Below, piece after piece: positions 7,827 to 15,161 of a DNA stretch of 63,806 nucleotides. The DNA comes from Streptomyces aureus (lineage in GTDB: Bacteria; Actinomycetota; Actinomycetes; Streptomycetales; Streptomycetaceae). The translations under genes were made by a program, and so were the position numbers. The stretch is taken from assembly GCF_001418135.1 (NCBI RefSeq), contig NZ_LIPQ01000074.1, positions 1-63,806 of the forward strand. The letters are read 5' to 3'. The notes beneath the pieces are model-generated. The model worked only from the letters and a program-made list of their open reading frames with translations, was not told the DNA's origin and searched no databases. Position 1 is the first letter of the stretch; each line of letters begins with the position of its first letter.

Positions 7827-9301
7827 CGTCGTGTCCGCCGTTCGATCCGGCGGCTGCGGAGGTAGCCGTACGGCCCGTAGAGCAGCCCCCGCAGCTCCAG
7901 GCGGGCGAGCGCGGACGCGGTGGTCCCCGCTCCGGCACCCTCTCCCGCTCCGGCGCCCTCTCCGGCACCGGGGCGCGGTCCGGCACGTTCGCGGTTTCTG
8001 GCGATCACGTACCGGACGCCGCCGAACAGCCGCCGCAGCAGGGCGGGCAGCATGCGTGGTTCGTGGGCGAGCGCCGCGGCCAGGAAGGCACCGAACCCGG
8101 CTCCGTAGCCGTACGCCTGCGCGACGAGCGCCTCGTGGGTGCGCCGGTGCCGGTGCCAGACGATCGCGGCCGGCTCGTAGGCGAGGGAGCGGCCGTGGGC
8201 CAGCACCCGGAAGAAGGCGAGCAGGTCGTCGCCGCCGCGCGCGGGGGTCCCGGTTCCGGTGGCGGGGTCGAATCCGCCGAGTCCGTGCAGGAGTTCCGTG
8301 CGGAAGGCCATGTTCGCGCCGGAGCCGAACCGGCCGGCGGTGAACGGGAACAGCGGGTCCGCGGGCGGATCCCGCAGTGACCAGGTGAGCGGGGCGTAGC
8401 CCTTGCCGAACGCGCCGTGCCGCTCCAGCGCGATCTGCGCCTCGGTGTCCAGCTCGGCGGGGACGATGAGGCCGGTGACGCAGCCCGTCCGGGGGTCGGC
8501 CGCGAAGGGCGCGGCGAGCGCGGTCAGCCACCGTGGATCGACCAGGGTGTCGTCGTCGGTGAAGGCGGCGATGTCGCCGCCCGCCACGGCGAGCCCCCGG
8601 TTGTGGGCGCGGGCGAGACCGGGCACGGGCTCCCGCAGATAGCGAACGGCGGGGCCGCCGTTCCGCCGGCCGGCGTACTCCCGCCGGACCAGTTCCTCGG
8701 TTGAGGTGTCCGCCGGGGCGTTGTCCACGACGATCACCTCGTACCGCGGGTACTCCAGGACGAGCAGCGAGTCCAGGCAGTCGCGCAGCATGCCGGCGCG
8801 GTTCCGCGTGGCCACGATCACGCTGATCGCGGGCACCCCGACGGCCCCCCGCCCCCGCGCGGAACGCGCCAGGCGGCCGCTCCCGCCGAGGCCGGGGCTC
8901 CCGCCGGAGCCGGAACTCCCGCCCGGGCCAGGACTCCCGCCCGGGCCGGAGCTCCCGCCCGAGCCGGGCCTTCCGCCCGGGCCGGGGCTCTCGTCTCGGG
9001 CGGTGCTCTTTTCCGCGGCCGGGAAGTCCCGCCGCGCCGTCTCCGCGAGTGCCTGCCACAGCTCCTCGGGCCCCCGCCCGTACGCCTCGGCCATTCCCAG
9101 CGGACGGCCGTGGAGGCGTACGAGACCGAGCGCGCGGCCGGTCGGGCCGGGCCGCGCCCCGCCCCCCGGGCGCCGGAACGCCCCGGGCTCGGCGAGGTCG
9201 ATGTCCACCACGGGCAGCGGCGCGGACGGCGCGGGCAGGCGGGCGACCGCACCGGGCGGCGACGGCGACGGCACGGTGGCAGGCGGGCCGCCGCCGGTCA
9301 C
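7823..9301 (-). CDS. GT2 glycosyltransferase with N-terminal domain and Gly-Pro linker
   Basis: A 492-residue protein in three parts. Residues about 1-100 form a small domain (VVDIDLAEPGAF, then LVRLHGRPLG). Next is a low-complexity linker of repeated GPGGSP/GSGGSS units, about residues 105-150. A family 2 glycosyltransferase follows, starting at ISVIVATRNRAGMLRDC, with the metal motif IAAFTDDDTLVDPRW and an acceptor-side segment GGDDLLAFFRVL. The GTG start overlaps the upstream GT2 stop by 4 nt, and the stop overlaps the flippase fusion start by 4 nt. It is probably a cytoplasmic sugar transferase building the repeat unit of the surface glycan. The donor sugar cannot be told. Confidence 0.82.
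   Translation of the reverse strand: MTGGGPPATVPSPSPPGAVARLPAPSAPLPVVDIDLAEPGAFRRPGGGARPGPTGRALGLVRLHGRPLGMAEAYGRGPEELWQALAETARRDFPAAEKSTARDESPGPGGRPGSGGSSGPGGSPGPGGSSGSGGSPGLGGSGRLARSARGRGAVGVPAISVIVATRNRAGMLRDCLDSLLVLEYPRYEVIVVDNAPADTSTEELVRREYAGRRNGGPAVRYLREPVPGLARAHNRGLAVAGGDIAAFTDDDTLVDPRWLTALAAPFAADPRTGCVTGLIVPAELDTEAQIALERHGAFGKGYAPLTWSLRDPPADPLFPFTAGRFGSGANMAFRTELLHGLGGFDPATGTGTPARGGDDLLAFFRVLAHGRSLAYEPAAIVWHRHRRTHEALVAQAYGYGAGFGAFLAAALAHEPRMLPALLRRLFGGVRYVIARNRERAGPRPGAGEGAGAGEGAGAGTTASALARLELRGLLYGPYGYLRSRRIERRTRR
8880..8987. repeat. Six tandem 18-bp units encoding a Gly-Pro-Ser linker
   Basis: Six consecutive 18-bp units begin at 8880, 8898, 8916, 8934, 8952 and 8970, each close to CTCCCGCCCGGGCCGGAG. 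They are in frame with the GT2 gene on the minus strand, so changes in copy number would lengthen or shorten the linker by six residues without a frameshift. Confidence 0.85.
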
Positions 9302-10125
9302 GGCGTGCTCCGCTCCTGCGGGGCGGACGCCGGCCGGCCGCCGGGACGCTCGGACAGGAGCGTACGCAGCACCCGGCGCCCGTCGGATATCGCGTGGAGG
9401 TTGGACCGTCCGTTGCGGCGGGGCAGTTCGAGGCTGGGGACCTCGGCGATCCGGAGGCCGGAGCGCAGCGCGTGGACGATCATCTCGGCCTCGATCTCGA
9501 AGCCGGTGGCGTGCAGGTCCAGCTGGTCGAGGAAGCTGCGCCGGAACGCGCAGAAGCCGTAGCAGAGGTCGGTCAGCGTGGCGTCGTAGAGGCGGTTCAC
9601 GAGGGCGAGCAGGGCGTGGTTGCCGAGCTTGCGGAAGCGGGTGATGTCGAGGGAGCCGCCGCCCTCCACGAAGCGGGAGCCCTTGACGAAGTCGTAGCCG
9701 TTCTCAAGGAAGTGCACGAAGTGCGGGATCTCCGCCGGGGACATGCTGCCGTCGGCGTCCATCATCACCACGTAGTCGCCGCGCGCCTCCAGGAAGCCGG
9801 TGCGCAGGGCGTTGCCCTTGCCCTTGCCGCTCTGCCGCAGACTGCGGACCGTCGGCAGGATCCGGGTCGCCACCGGGACCGTGGCGTCGTGGGAGTCGCC
9901 GTCGATCAGCAGGACCTCGCCGACGCAGTCCGGGATCTGTTCGAAGACCCAGGGGATGTTGCGTGCCTCGTTGAGGGCCGGGATCACCAGACTCACCGCG
10001 GGCCGGGTCGGCGTCCTGTCCCCGGCGCGCCGCATCGGGTGCGGGGGCGGGTCGGTCGAGCGTCGTAGCGGGTGGTCGGCGGGCTCGGATTCGGTGCTGC
10101 GCGGGAGAGTCGGGTGCGTGGTCAT
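9298..10125 (-). CDS. GT2 glycosyltransferase, dolichyl-phosphate mannosyltransferase-like
   Basis: A 275-residue family 2 enzyme of the DPM1/polyprenyl-phosphate sugar synthase type. It has SLVIPALNEARNI at the start of the catalytic domain, LLIDGDSHDAT, the metal motif MMDADGSMSP, and KGSRFVEGG, a set typical of enzymes that move a sugar to a lipid phosphate. No C-terminal membrane helices are present. I chose the ATG at 10125, which has GGAG 5 nt upstream; an in-frame GTG at 10152 is an alternative. It is the first gene of the four-gene leftward operon and would make the lipid-linked sugar consumed downstream. It is divergent from a TetR gene, with a palindrome in the gap. Confidence 0.85.
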   Translation of the reverse strand: MTTHPTLPRSTESEPADHPLRRSTDPPPHPMRRAGDRTPTRPAVSLVIPALNEARNIPWVFEQIPDCVGEVLLIDGDSHDATVPVATRILPTVRSLRQSGKGKGNALRTGFLEARGDYVVMMDADGSMSPAEIPHFVHFLENGYDFVKGSRFVEGGGSLDITRFRKLGNHALLALVNRLYDATLTDLCYGFCAFRRSFLDQLDLHATGFEIEAEMIVHALRSGLRIAEVPSLELPRRNGRSNLHAISDGRRVLRTLLSERPGGRPASAPQERSTP

Positions 10126-10221
10126 GATGGCTCCGAGAGGGATTCGGCGCACGGTCGTGTCGTGCTGCGGAGGCCGTCCGCCGGAGAGTGGTGCGCGAGG
10201 GGTACACCCCGACGATGCACC

Positions 10222-10238
10222 ATACGTTTACGACGTAT
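10222..10238. promoter_or_regulatory. Candidate TetR operator
   Basis: The perfect palindrome ATACGTTTACGACGTAT (6-bp arms, 5-bp spacer) lies in the only A/T-rich stretch of the gap between the divergent DPM-like GT2 and TetR genes. The position fits autoregulation plus control of the glycan operon. Confidence 0.6.
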
Positions 10239-10281
10239 ATGTACACTTTATCCCTGGATGTCCCACGGTCAAGGCGGGCAC

Positions 10282-11028
10282 ATGGCGATCGAGAAGGACC
10301 CCAGCGCAGGGCCCACGGCGGAGCGCCGGGCACCCGGCCGGCGCGCGGGCGACCACGGGCGCTACGGCCGCCTGAGCCGCGAGCTCGTGCTCACCGCCGC
10401 CCTGGGGCTGGTCGACCGCGAGGGGCTCTCCGCGCTGAGCATGCGCCGGACCGGCGCGGAGCTCGGGGTCGAGGCCATGGCGCTGTACCGGTACGCCGCC
10501 GGGAAGGACGCGCTGCTCGACGGACTGGTGGAGGCGCTCTACGCCGAGCTGGAGGAAGAGCTGGCCGCCTCCGAGGAGTCACCCGAATGGCGGGACGAGC
10601 TCCACCGGATCGCCGCCGCGACCTACCGGGTCGCCCTCGCCCACCCCCAGGTGGCCCCGCTCCTGGCCACCCGCATGCTGGCGGTCCCGCTCGCGCGCCG
10701 TCCGCTCGCCGTCCTCAGGGACCACGAACGCGTCCTGGCGCTCCTGAACCGGGCCGGTCTCGACGAGGAGGCCACCGCGGCGGCCTTCCGGGCCGTCAAT
10801 GACTGGATCCTGGGCTGCATCCTCGGAGACCTGCGGGCCATGGTCGACAACCCCGACGAGCCCGACCCGGCGTTCCGTCTCGGACTGCACCGCATGCCGG
10901 CGCGCGAGCTGCCCCGTCTGCGCGCCGCCGCTCCGGCGCTCGCCCGGCGCGCCGGGCCCGAGGGCATGGCCGTCGGCCTCGACGCGCTCCTGGACCGCTT
11001 CGCCCCCGGCGCGGGCGCTACGGAGTGA
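10282..11028 (+). CDS. TetR family transcriptional regulator (TetR class C-terminal domain)
   Basis: A 248-residue regulator. The helix-turn-helix is at about residues 45-90 (LSRELVLTAALGLVDREGLSALSMRRTGAELGV split over two helices, then ALYRYAAGKDALL), and the C-terminal part resembles the TetR_C ligand domain with many Ala/Leu helices. The ATG at 10282 was chosen because AAGGCGGG lies just upstream; an ATG at 10258 is possible. The gene is divergent from the glycan operon and shares a palindromic operator with it. Its 3' end overlaps the convergent mqnP gene by 11 nt. The ligand is unknown. Confidence 0.85.
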   Translation: MAIEKDPSAGPTAERRAPGRRAGDHGRYGRLSRELVLTAALGLVDREGLSALSMRRTGAELGVEAMALYRYAAGKDALLDGLVEALYAELEEELAASEESPEWRDELHRIAAATYRVALAHPQVAPLLATRMLAVPLARRPLAVLRDHERVLALLNRAGLDEEATAAAFRAVNDWILGCILGDLRAMVDNPDEPDPAFRLGLHRMPARELPRLRAAAPALARRAGPEGMAVGLDALLDRFAPGAGATE

Positions 11029-11941
11029 GCCCGCGGACCAGCAGGTCGAGGAGGGCGCACACGAACAGCGCCATGCCGATGAAACCGTTCACCGTGAAGA
11101 ACGCGCGGTTGAGGCGCGACAGGTCGTGCGGCTTCACGATCGAGTGCTCGTAACAGAACGCGGCCACCACGATCACGAGGCCGACCCAGAAGAAGACACC
11201 GGCGTCGGTGGCGAGGGCGTACCAGACGAGAAGTCCCGTGGTGACGACCGCGGACGCGCGGGCCCCCCAGAGAGCCGCCGGGATCCCGAAGCGCGCCGGT
11301 ACGGACATGACGCCGTGCGCCCGGTCCGCCTGCACGTCCTGGCAGGCGAAGATCAGGTCGAAGCCGCCGATCCAGACGCCCACCGCGAGGCCCAGGATGA
11401 CCGCGTCCCAGGACCACTCGCCGGTCACCGCGAGCCAGGCGCCGATGGGCCCTATGGCCTGGGCGAGCCCCAGGATGGCGTGCGGGAAGTTGGTGAACCG
11501 CTTGCCGTACGGATAGACGACCATCGGGATGACGGCGAGCGGCGCGAGGGCCAGACAGAGCGGGTTGAGCAGGGCGGCGGCGCCGAGGAAGACGACGACG
11601 GCGATCCCGGCCCCGGTCCACGCCGACCGGACCGACACGGCACCGGTCACCAGCTCGCGGTTGGCCGTCCGCGGATTGCGCGCGTCGATCTCGCGGTCGA
11701 TGATCCGGTTGCAGGCCATGGCGAAGGTCCGCAGACCCACCATGCAGACGGTGACGAGGAAGAGCGTCCACCAGTGGATGTTCTTGTCCACCTGGTACAT
11801 CGCGGTGAGCGCGGCGGTGTAGGCGAAGGGCAGCGCGAACACCGAGTGCTCGATCATCACGAGGCGCAGGAAGGACTTCACCTTCCCGTCGGAGTCGGGC
11901 GCGGGCCCCTGGCCGAGGACGCCTTCGGCGGCCGATGTCAT
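11018..11941 (-). CDS. mqnP: Menaquinone pathway prenyltransferase, UbiA family
   Basis: A 307-residue integral membrane prenyltransferase. The first Asp-rich motif is NRIIDREIDARN and the second is within DLIFACQDVQADRA; there are about eight membrane helices. UbiA enzymes attach a polyprenyl chain to an aromatic ring. In the Streptomyces futalosine menaquinone route the homologue MqnP acts on 1,4-dihydroxy-6-naphthoate-derived acid. The assignment rests on the adjacent UbiD-type gene mqnL, coupled through a small gene whose stop overlaps this ATG (ATGA, 11938-11941). The usual companion mqnM (UbiX) is not found within this window. Confidence 0.85.
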   Translation of the reverse strand: MTSAAEGVLGQGPAPDSDGKVKSFLRLVMIEHSVFALPFAYTAALTAMYQVDKNIHWWTLFLVTVCMVGLRTFAMACNRIIDREIDARNPRTANRELVTGAVSVRSAWTGAGIAVVVFLGAAALLNPLCLALAPLAVIPMVVYPYGKRFTNFPHAILGLAQAIGPIGAWLAVTGEWSWDAVILGLAVGVWIGGFDLIFACQDVQADRAHGVMSVPARFGIPAALWGARASAVVTTGLLVWYALATDAGVFFWVGLVIVVAAFCYEHSIVKPHDLSRLNRAFFTVNGFIGMALFVCALLDLLVRGLTP

Positions 11942-12336
11942 ACGAGGGACCTCCGGAACTCTTCGATACGACCGCGCAGCTCGGCCCGGTCCATCGGGGC
12001 GATCTCCAGGTCGAGGTGCACGACCGCGTCGTGCCCGTTGGGCGTGAGCCGGACCAGGAAGGCGTGGCAGTCGCCCGCCGGGACCGACTGGAGGCGCAGC
12101 GGGTTGCTCCTGCTCGCCGTCACCTCCAGGAGGAACGAGCCGTCGCCGTCGGCCCCGGCCAGCAGCGCGTCCGCGAAGACGGCGACCTCCTCGGCCGAGA
12201 GGTGGGCGTCGAAGTCGGCCGTGAAGGCGCTGTCCCAGTCGGCCGTCACCCGCCACCGGTCCGGCCCCTCCTGGTCCGGCGCCAGCTCGACCCAGGCCAG
12301 GTCGTCCCCGAGGCGGAGTCCCACGGCCGTGGTCAC
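11938..12336 (-). CDS. Small conserved-looking protein between mqnL and mqnP
   Basis: A 132-residue soluble acidic protein of no family I can name. It has alternating strands and helices, with segments LRLGDDLAWVEL and AVVHLDLEIAPM, and no signal peptide, membrane helix or obvious metal motif. Its GTG overlaps the mqnL stop (GTGA, 12333-12336) and its stop overlaps the mqnP start (ATGA), so it is made in step with both menaquinone enzymes. That location suggests a helper for the decarboxylase/prenyltransferase pair, but the function is unknown. Confidence 0.75.
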   Translation of the reverse strand: MTTAVGLRLGDDLAWVELAPDQEGPDRWRVTADWDSAFTADFDAHLSAEEVAVFADALLAGADGDGSFLLEVTASRSNPLRLQSVPAGDCHAFLVRLTPNGHDAVVHLDLEIAPMDRAELRGRIEEFRRSLV

Positions 12337-13790
12337 AGCCCGTACTCCTTCCAGCGGCGGTCCACGAGGGCCGCCGTCGCCGGGTCCGACTCGACCATGT
12401 CCGGCCAGCCGCCGTCTCGGGTGTAGCCCTCCTCGGGCAGCTTCTTCGTGGCGTCGATGCCCGCCTTGCCGCCCCAGAACTGCTGGTAGGAGGCGTGGTC
12501 GAGGTGGTCGACCGGCCCCTCGACGACCGTGAGGTCGCGGGCGTAGTCGGTGTTGCCGAGGGCCCGCCAGGACACCTCGTGCAGGTCGTGGACGTCGCAG
12601 TCCTTGTCGACCACGATGATCAGCTTGGTCAGCGACATCATGTGCGCGCCCCAGATGGCGTGCATGACCTTCTGCGCGTGCTTCGGGTACTTCTTGTCGA
12701 TCGAGACGATCGCGCAGTTGTGGAAGCCGCCCGACTCCGGCAGGTGGTAGTCGACGATGTCCGGCACGATGATCTTGAGGAGCGGCAGGAAGAAACGCTC
12801 CGTCGCACGGCCCAGCGGACCGTCCTCGGTCGGCGGCCGGCCGACGACGATCGACTGGAGCAGGGGACGCTTCCGCATCGTGATGCAGTCGATCTTCAGC
12901 GCGGGGAAGGGCTCCTGCGGCGTGTAGAAGCCGGTGTGGTCGCCGAAGGGCCCCTCCGGCAGCATCTCGCCCGGCTCGAGCCAGCCCTCGACGACGACCT
13001 CGGCCTGCGCGGGCACCTGGAGCGGAACGGTCTTGCAGTCGACCATCTCGATCCGCTTGCCCTGCACGAAGCCGGCGAAGAGGTACTCGTCGATGTCGCC
13101 GGGCAGCGGGGCGGTGGAGGCGTACGTGACGGCCGGCGGGCAGCCGAAGGCGATCGCGACCGGCAGCCGCTCGCCCTTCGCCGCCGCGACGGCGTAGTGG
13201 TTGCGGCTGTCCTTGTGGATCTGCCAGTGCATGCCGATGGTGCGCTTGTCGTGCCTCTGGAGCCGGTAGAGGCCGAGGTTCCGGACCCCGGTCTCCGGGT
13301 GCTTCGTGTGCGTGAGGCCCAGATTGAAGAAGGAGCCGCCGTCCTTGGGCCAGGTGAAGAGCGCGGGAAGAAGGTCGAGATCGACGTCGTCCCCGGTGAG
13401 CACGACCTCCTGCACGGCCGCGGCGTCCGACTTCACCTTCTTCGGCGGCACGTGGACCATCGAGCCGAGCTTGCCGAAGGCCTCGCGGACACCGACGAAA
13501 CCGTGCGGAAGCTCGGGCTTGAGCAGCCCGCCGATCTTCTCGCTGATCTCGCTGTACGACTTCAGGCCGAGGGCCTTGAGGAGTCGGCGGTCGGTTCCGA
13601 AGACGTTCATCGCGAGGGGCATCGAGGAGCCCTTGACGTTCTCGAAGAGAAGCGCCGGACCCCCCGCCTTGTTCACCCGGTCGACGATCTCCCCGACCTC
13701 CAGGTACGGGTCGACTTCGGCCTTGATGCGCTTGAGGTCGCCTTCGCGCTCGAGGGCCCTGAGCAGCGAGCGGAGATCGTCGTAAGCCAT
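12333..13790 (-). CDS. mqnL: Menaquinone biosynthesis decarboxylase, UbiD family
   Basis: A full-length UbiD-type decarboxylase (485 residues; family about 480-500). Typical segments include GPALLFENVKGSSMP, the cofactor-region stretch RNLGLYRLQRHDKRTIGMHWQ, and LPEGPFGDHTGFYTP. These enzymes use prenylated FMN, supplied by a UbiX partner. In Streptomyces the homologue MqnL acts late in the futalosine menaquinone route. The ATG is preceded at 7 nt by GATACT and has no ribosome-binding site, so the message is probably leaderless. It is the first gene of the mqnL-orf-mqnP operon and divergent from a PLDc_N protein. Confidence 0.9.
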   Translation of the reverse strand: MAYDDLRSLLRALEREGDLKRIKAEVDPYLEVGEIVDRVNKAGGPALLFENVKGSSMPLAMNVFGTDRRLLKALGLKSYSEISEKIGGLLKPELPHGFVGVREAFGKLGSMVHVPPKKVKSDAAAVQEVVLTGDDVDLDLLPALFTWPKDGGSFFNLGLTHTKHPETGVRNLGLYRLQRHDKRTIGMHWQIHKDSRNHYAVAAAKGERLPVAIAFGCPPAVTYASTAPLPGDIDEYLFAGFVQGKRIEMVDCKTVPLQVPAQAEVVVEGWLEPGEMLPEGPFGDHTGFYTPQEPFPALKIDCITMRKRPLLQSIVVGRPPTEDGPLGRATERFFLPLLKIIVPDIVDYHLPESGGFHNCAIVSIDKKYPKHAQKVMHAIWGAHMMSLTKLIIVVDKDCDVHDLHEVSWRALGNTDYARDLTVVEGPVDHLDHASYQQFWGGKAGIDATKKLPEEGYTRDGGWPDMVESDPATAALVDRRWKEYGL

Positions 13791-13797
13791 AGGGGCC

Positions 13798-13803
13798 AGT
13801 ATC
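13798..13803 (-). promoter_or_regulatory. -10 box of mqnL (leaderless arrangement)
   Basis: GATACT on the minus strand ends 7 nt before the mqnL ATG, and no Shine-Dalgarno sequence is present. Confidence 0.5.
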
Positions 13804-13879
13804 CGCCACGAGCTACGCTGGGCCTGTCACCGGGGCGGTCGAAACGAGCCCCATCACTGCTTCCAGGGGGCTGTCCCAC

Positions 13880-14275
13880 ATGCTCAGGGCGCTCATGTAC
13901 ATCCTGCCGCTGGCACTGACGATCTACGCCTTCATCGACTGCCTGAACACCCCCGAGGACGAGGCCAAGCACCTGCCCAAGGTGGTCTGGGTCATCATCA
14001 TCCTGCTGTTCTGGATCGTCGGCCCGATCGTCTGGTTCGCCGCGGGCAAGATGCGCAGGGCCCCGGCCGGCGGCCGCACTCCCTCCGAGTGGCACCGCAA
14101 CCACCGCCAGGAGTGGGTGGCGCCGGACGACAACCCCGAGTTCCTGAAGTCCCTCAAGGAGGAGAACGAGAAGGACGAGGCGGTGCTGAAGGACTGGGAG
14201 GCGGACCTCCGCCGCCGCGAGGAGGAGCTGAGGAAGCGCGAGCAGGACGGCGGCGACGCTCCCGAGAAGCCCTGA
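13880..14275 (+). CDS. PLDc_N-domain membrane protein
   Basis: A 131-residue protein with two membrane helices (residues about 2-18 and 35-56) matching the phospholipase D nuclease N-terminal (PLDc_N) pattern YAFIDCL and WVIIILLFWIVGPIVWF, but without any nuclease domain. A charged coiled-coil-like tail rich in Glu, Lys and Arg follows. Such short PLDc_N proteins are common in actinobacteria and of unknown role. One nucleotide separates its stop from the ATG of the LysR gene, so the two are co-transcribed. Confidence 0.85.
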   Translation: MLRALMYILPLALTIYAFIDCLNTPEDEAKHLPKVVWVIIILLFWIVGPIVWFAAGKMRRAPAGGRTPSEWHRNHRQEWVAPDDNPEFLKSLKEENEKDEAVLKDWEADLRRREEELRKREQDGGDAPEKP

Positions 14276-14276
14276 G

Positions 14277-15161
14277 ATGGAGCTCAGACTCCTCGCCACG
14301 TTCGAGAAGGTGGCGACGGTCCTCTCCTTCACGAGGGCCGCGACGGAACTGGGCTACGCCCAGTCGAGCGTGACGGCCCAGATCCGGTCCCTTGAGACGT
14401 CCCTCGGGGTGGAACTCTTCGAGCGCCTGGGCAGCCGCATCCGCCTCACCGAGGCCGGCGAGCGCCTGCTGCCGTACGCCCGGGGAATGGCGGAGCTGGC
14501 GGAGGAGGCCCGTACGGCGGTGGCGGCCACGGCGGACCCCACGGGCACGATCGCCGTCGGAACGATGGAGTCCCTGACCTCGTACCGGCTGCCGCCGCTC
14601 CTGGAGTACTTCCACCACCGCTACCCGGGTGTACGCCTCACCCTGCGCCCCACCCTCGGCGACGAGACCCGGCAGGCCCTGCGGCAGGGCACGTACGACG
14701 TCGGCTTCCTGATGGAACCGGAGACGGACCACGAGGGCCTGGAGTCGGAGGTCCTGGCCCCGGAACCGCTGGTCCTGGTGGCGGGCCCGGCCCACCCGCT
14801 GGCCGGCCGCTCGGAGCTGACCGCCGCCGAGGTGGCGGGCGCGCAGCTGGTGGGCACGGAACCGGGCTGCCCCTACCGCGACCTGTTCGAGCGCGAGCTC
14901 GCGGAGTGGTCCCCGCCGTTCATGGAGTTCGGCACGATCGAGGCGACGAAGCGCGGCGTGGCGGCGGGCCTGGGCGTGGCGCTCCTGCCCCGGGTGGCGG
15001 TGGCGGAGGAGCTGACGTCCGGGACCCTCGTGGAGCTCCCCTGGGAGGCCCCGTTCACCCTCTTCACCCAACTCGCGTGGCGACGGGGGAAGCGGCTTCC
15101 GGCGCATGTCCGCCTGTTCGTGGAGCAGGCGCGGCGGCTGGTGTCCGAGCAGCGAGGGTGA
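14277..15161 (+). CDS. LysR family transcriptional regulator
   Basis: A 294-residue LysR protein with the winged helix at residues 1-60 (FTRAATELGYAQSSVTAQIRSLE and LFERLGSRIRLTEAG, read in two parts) and a periplasmic-binding-type effector domain starting at TGTIAVGTMESL. It follows the PLDc_N gene by one nucleotide. Its last 98 nt overlap the 3' end of the convergent DMT exporter gene, so transcription of one opposes the other. The exporter is a likely but unproven target, since LysR regulators are often next to what they control. Confidence 0.92.
   Translation: MELRLLATFEKVATVLSFTRAATELGYAQSSVTAQIRSLETSLGVELFERLGSRIRLTEAGERLLPYARGMAELAEEARTAVAATADPTGTIAVGTMESLTSYRLPPLLEYFHHRYPGVRLTLRPTLGDETRQALRQGTYDVGFLMEPETDHEGLESEVLAPEPLVLVAGPAHPLAGRSELTAAEVAGAQLVGTEPGCPYRDLFERELAEWSPPFMEFGTIEATKRGVAAGLGVALLPRVAVAEELTSGTLVELPWEAPFTLFTQLAWRRGKRLPAHVRLFVEQARRLVSEQRG

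Noticed and set aside
5337..9059. A 1240-codon open frame that could be read as one giant protein
   Set aside because: Only the part from the ATG at 7826 encodes recognisable domains; the upstream part is a high-G+C shadow of the GT2 gene in another frame.
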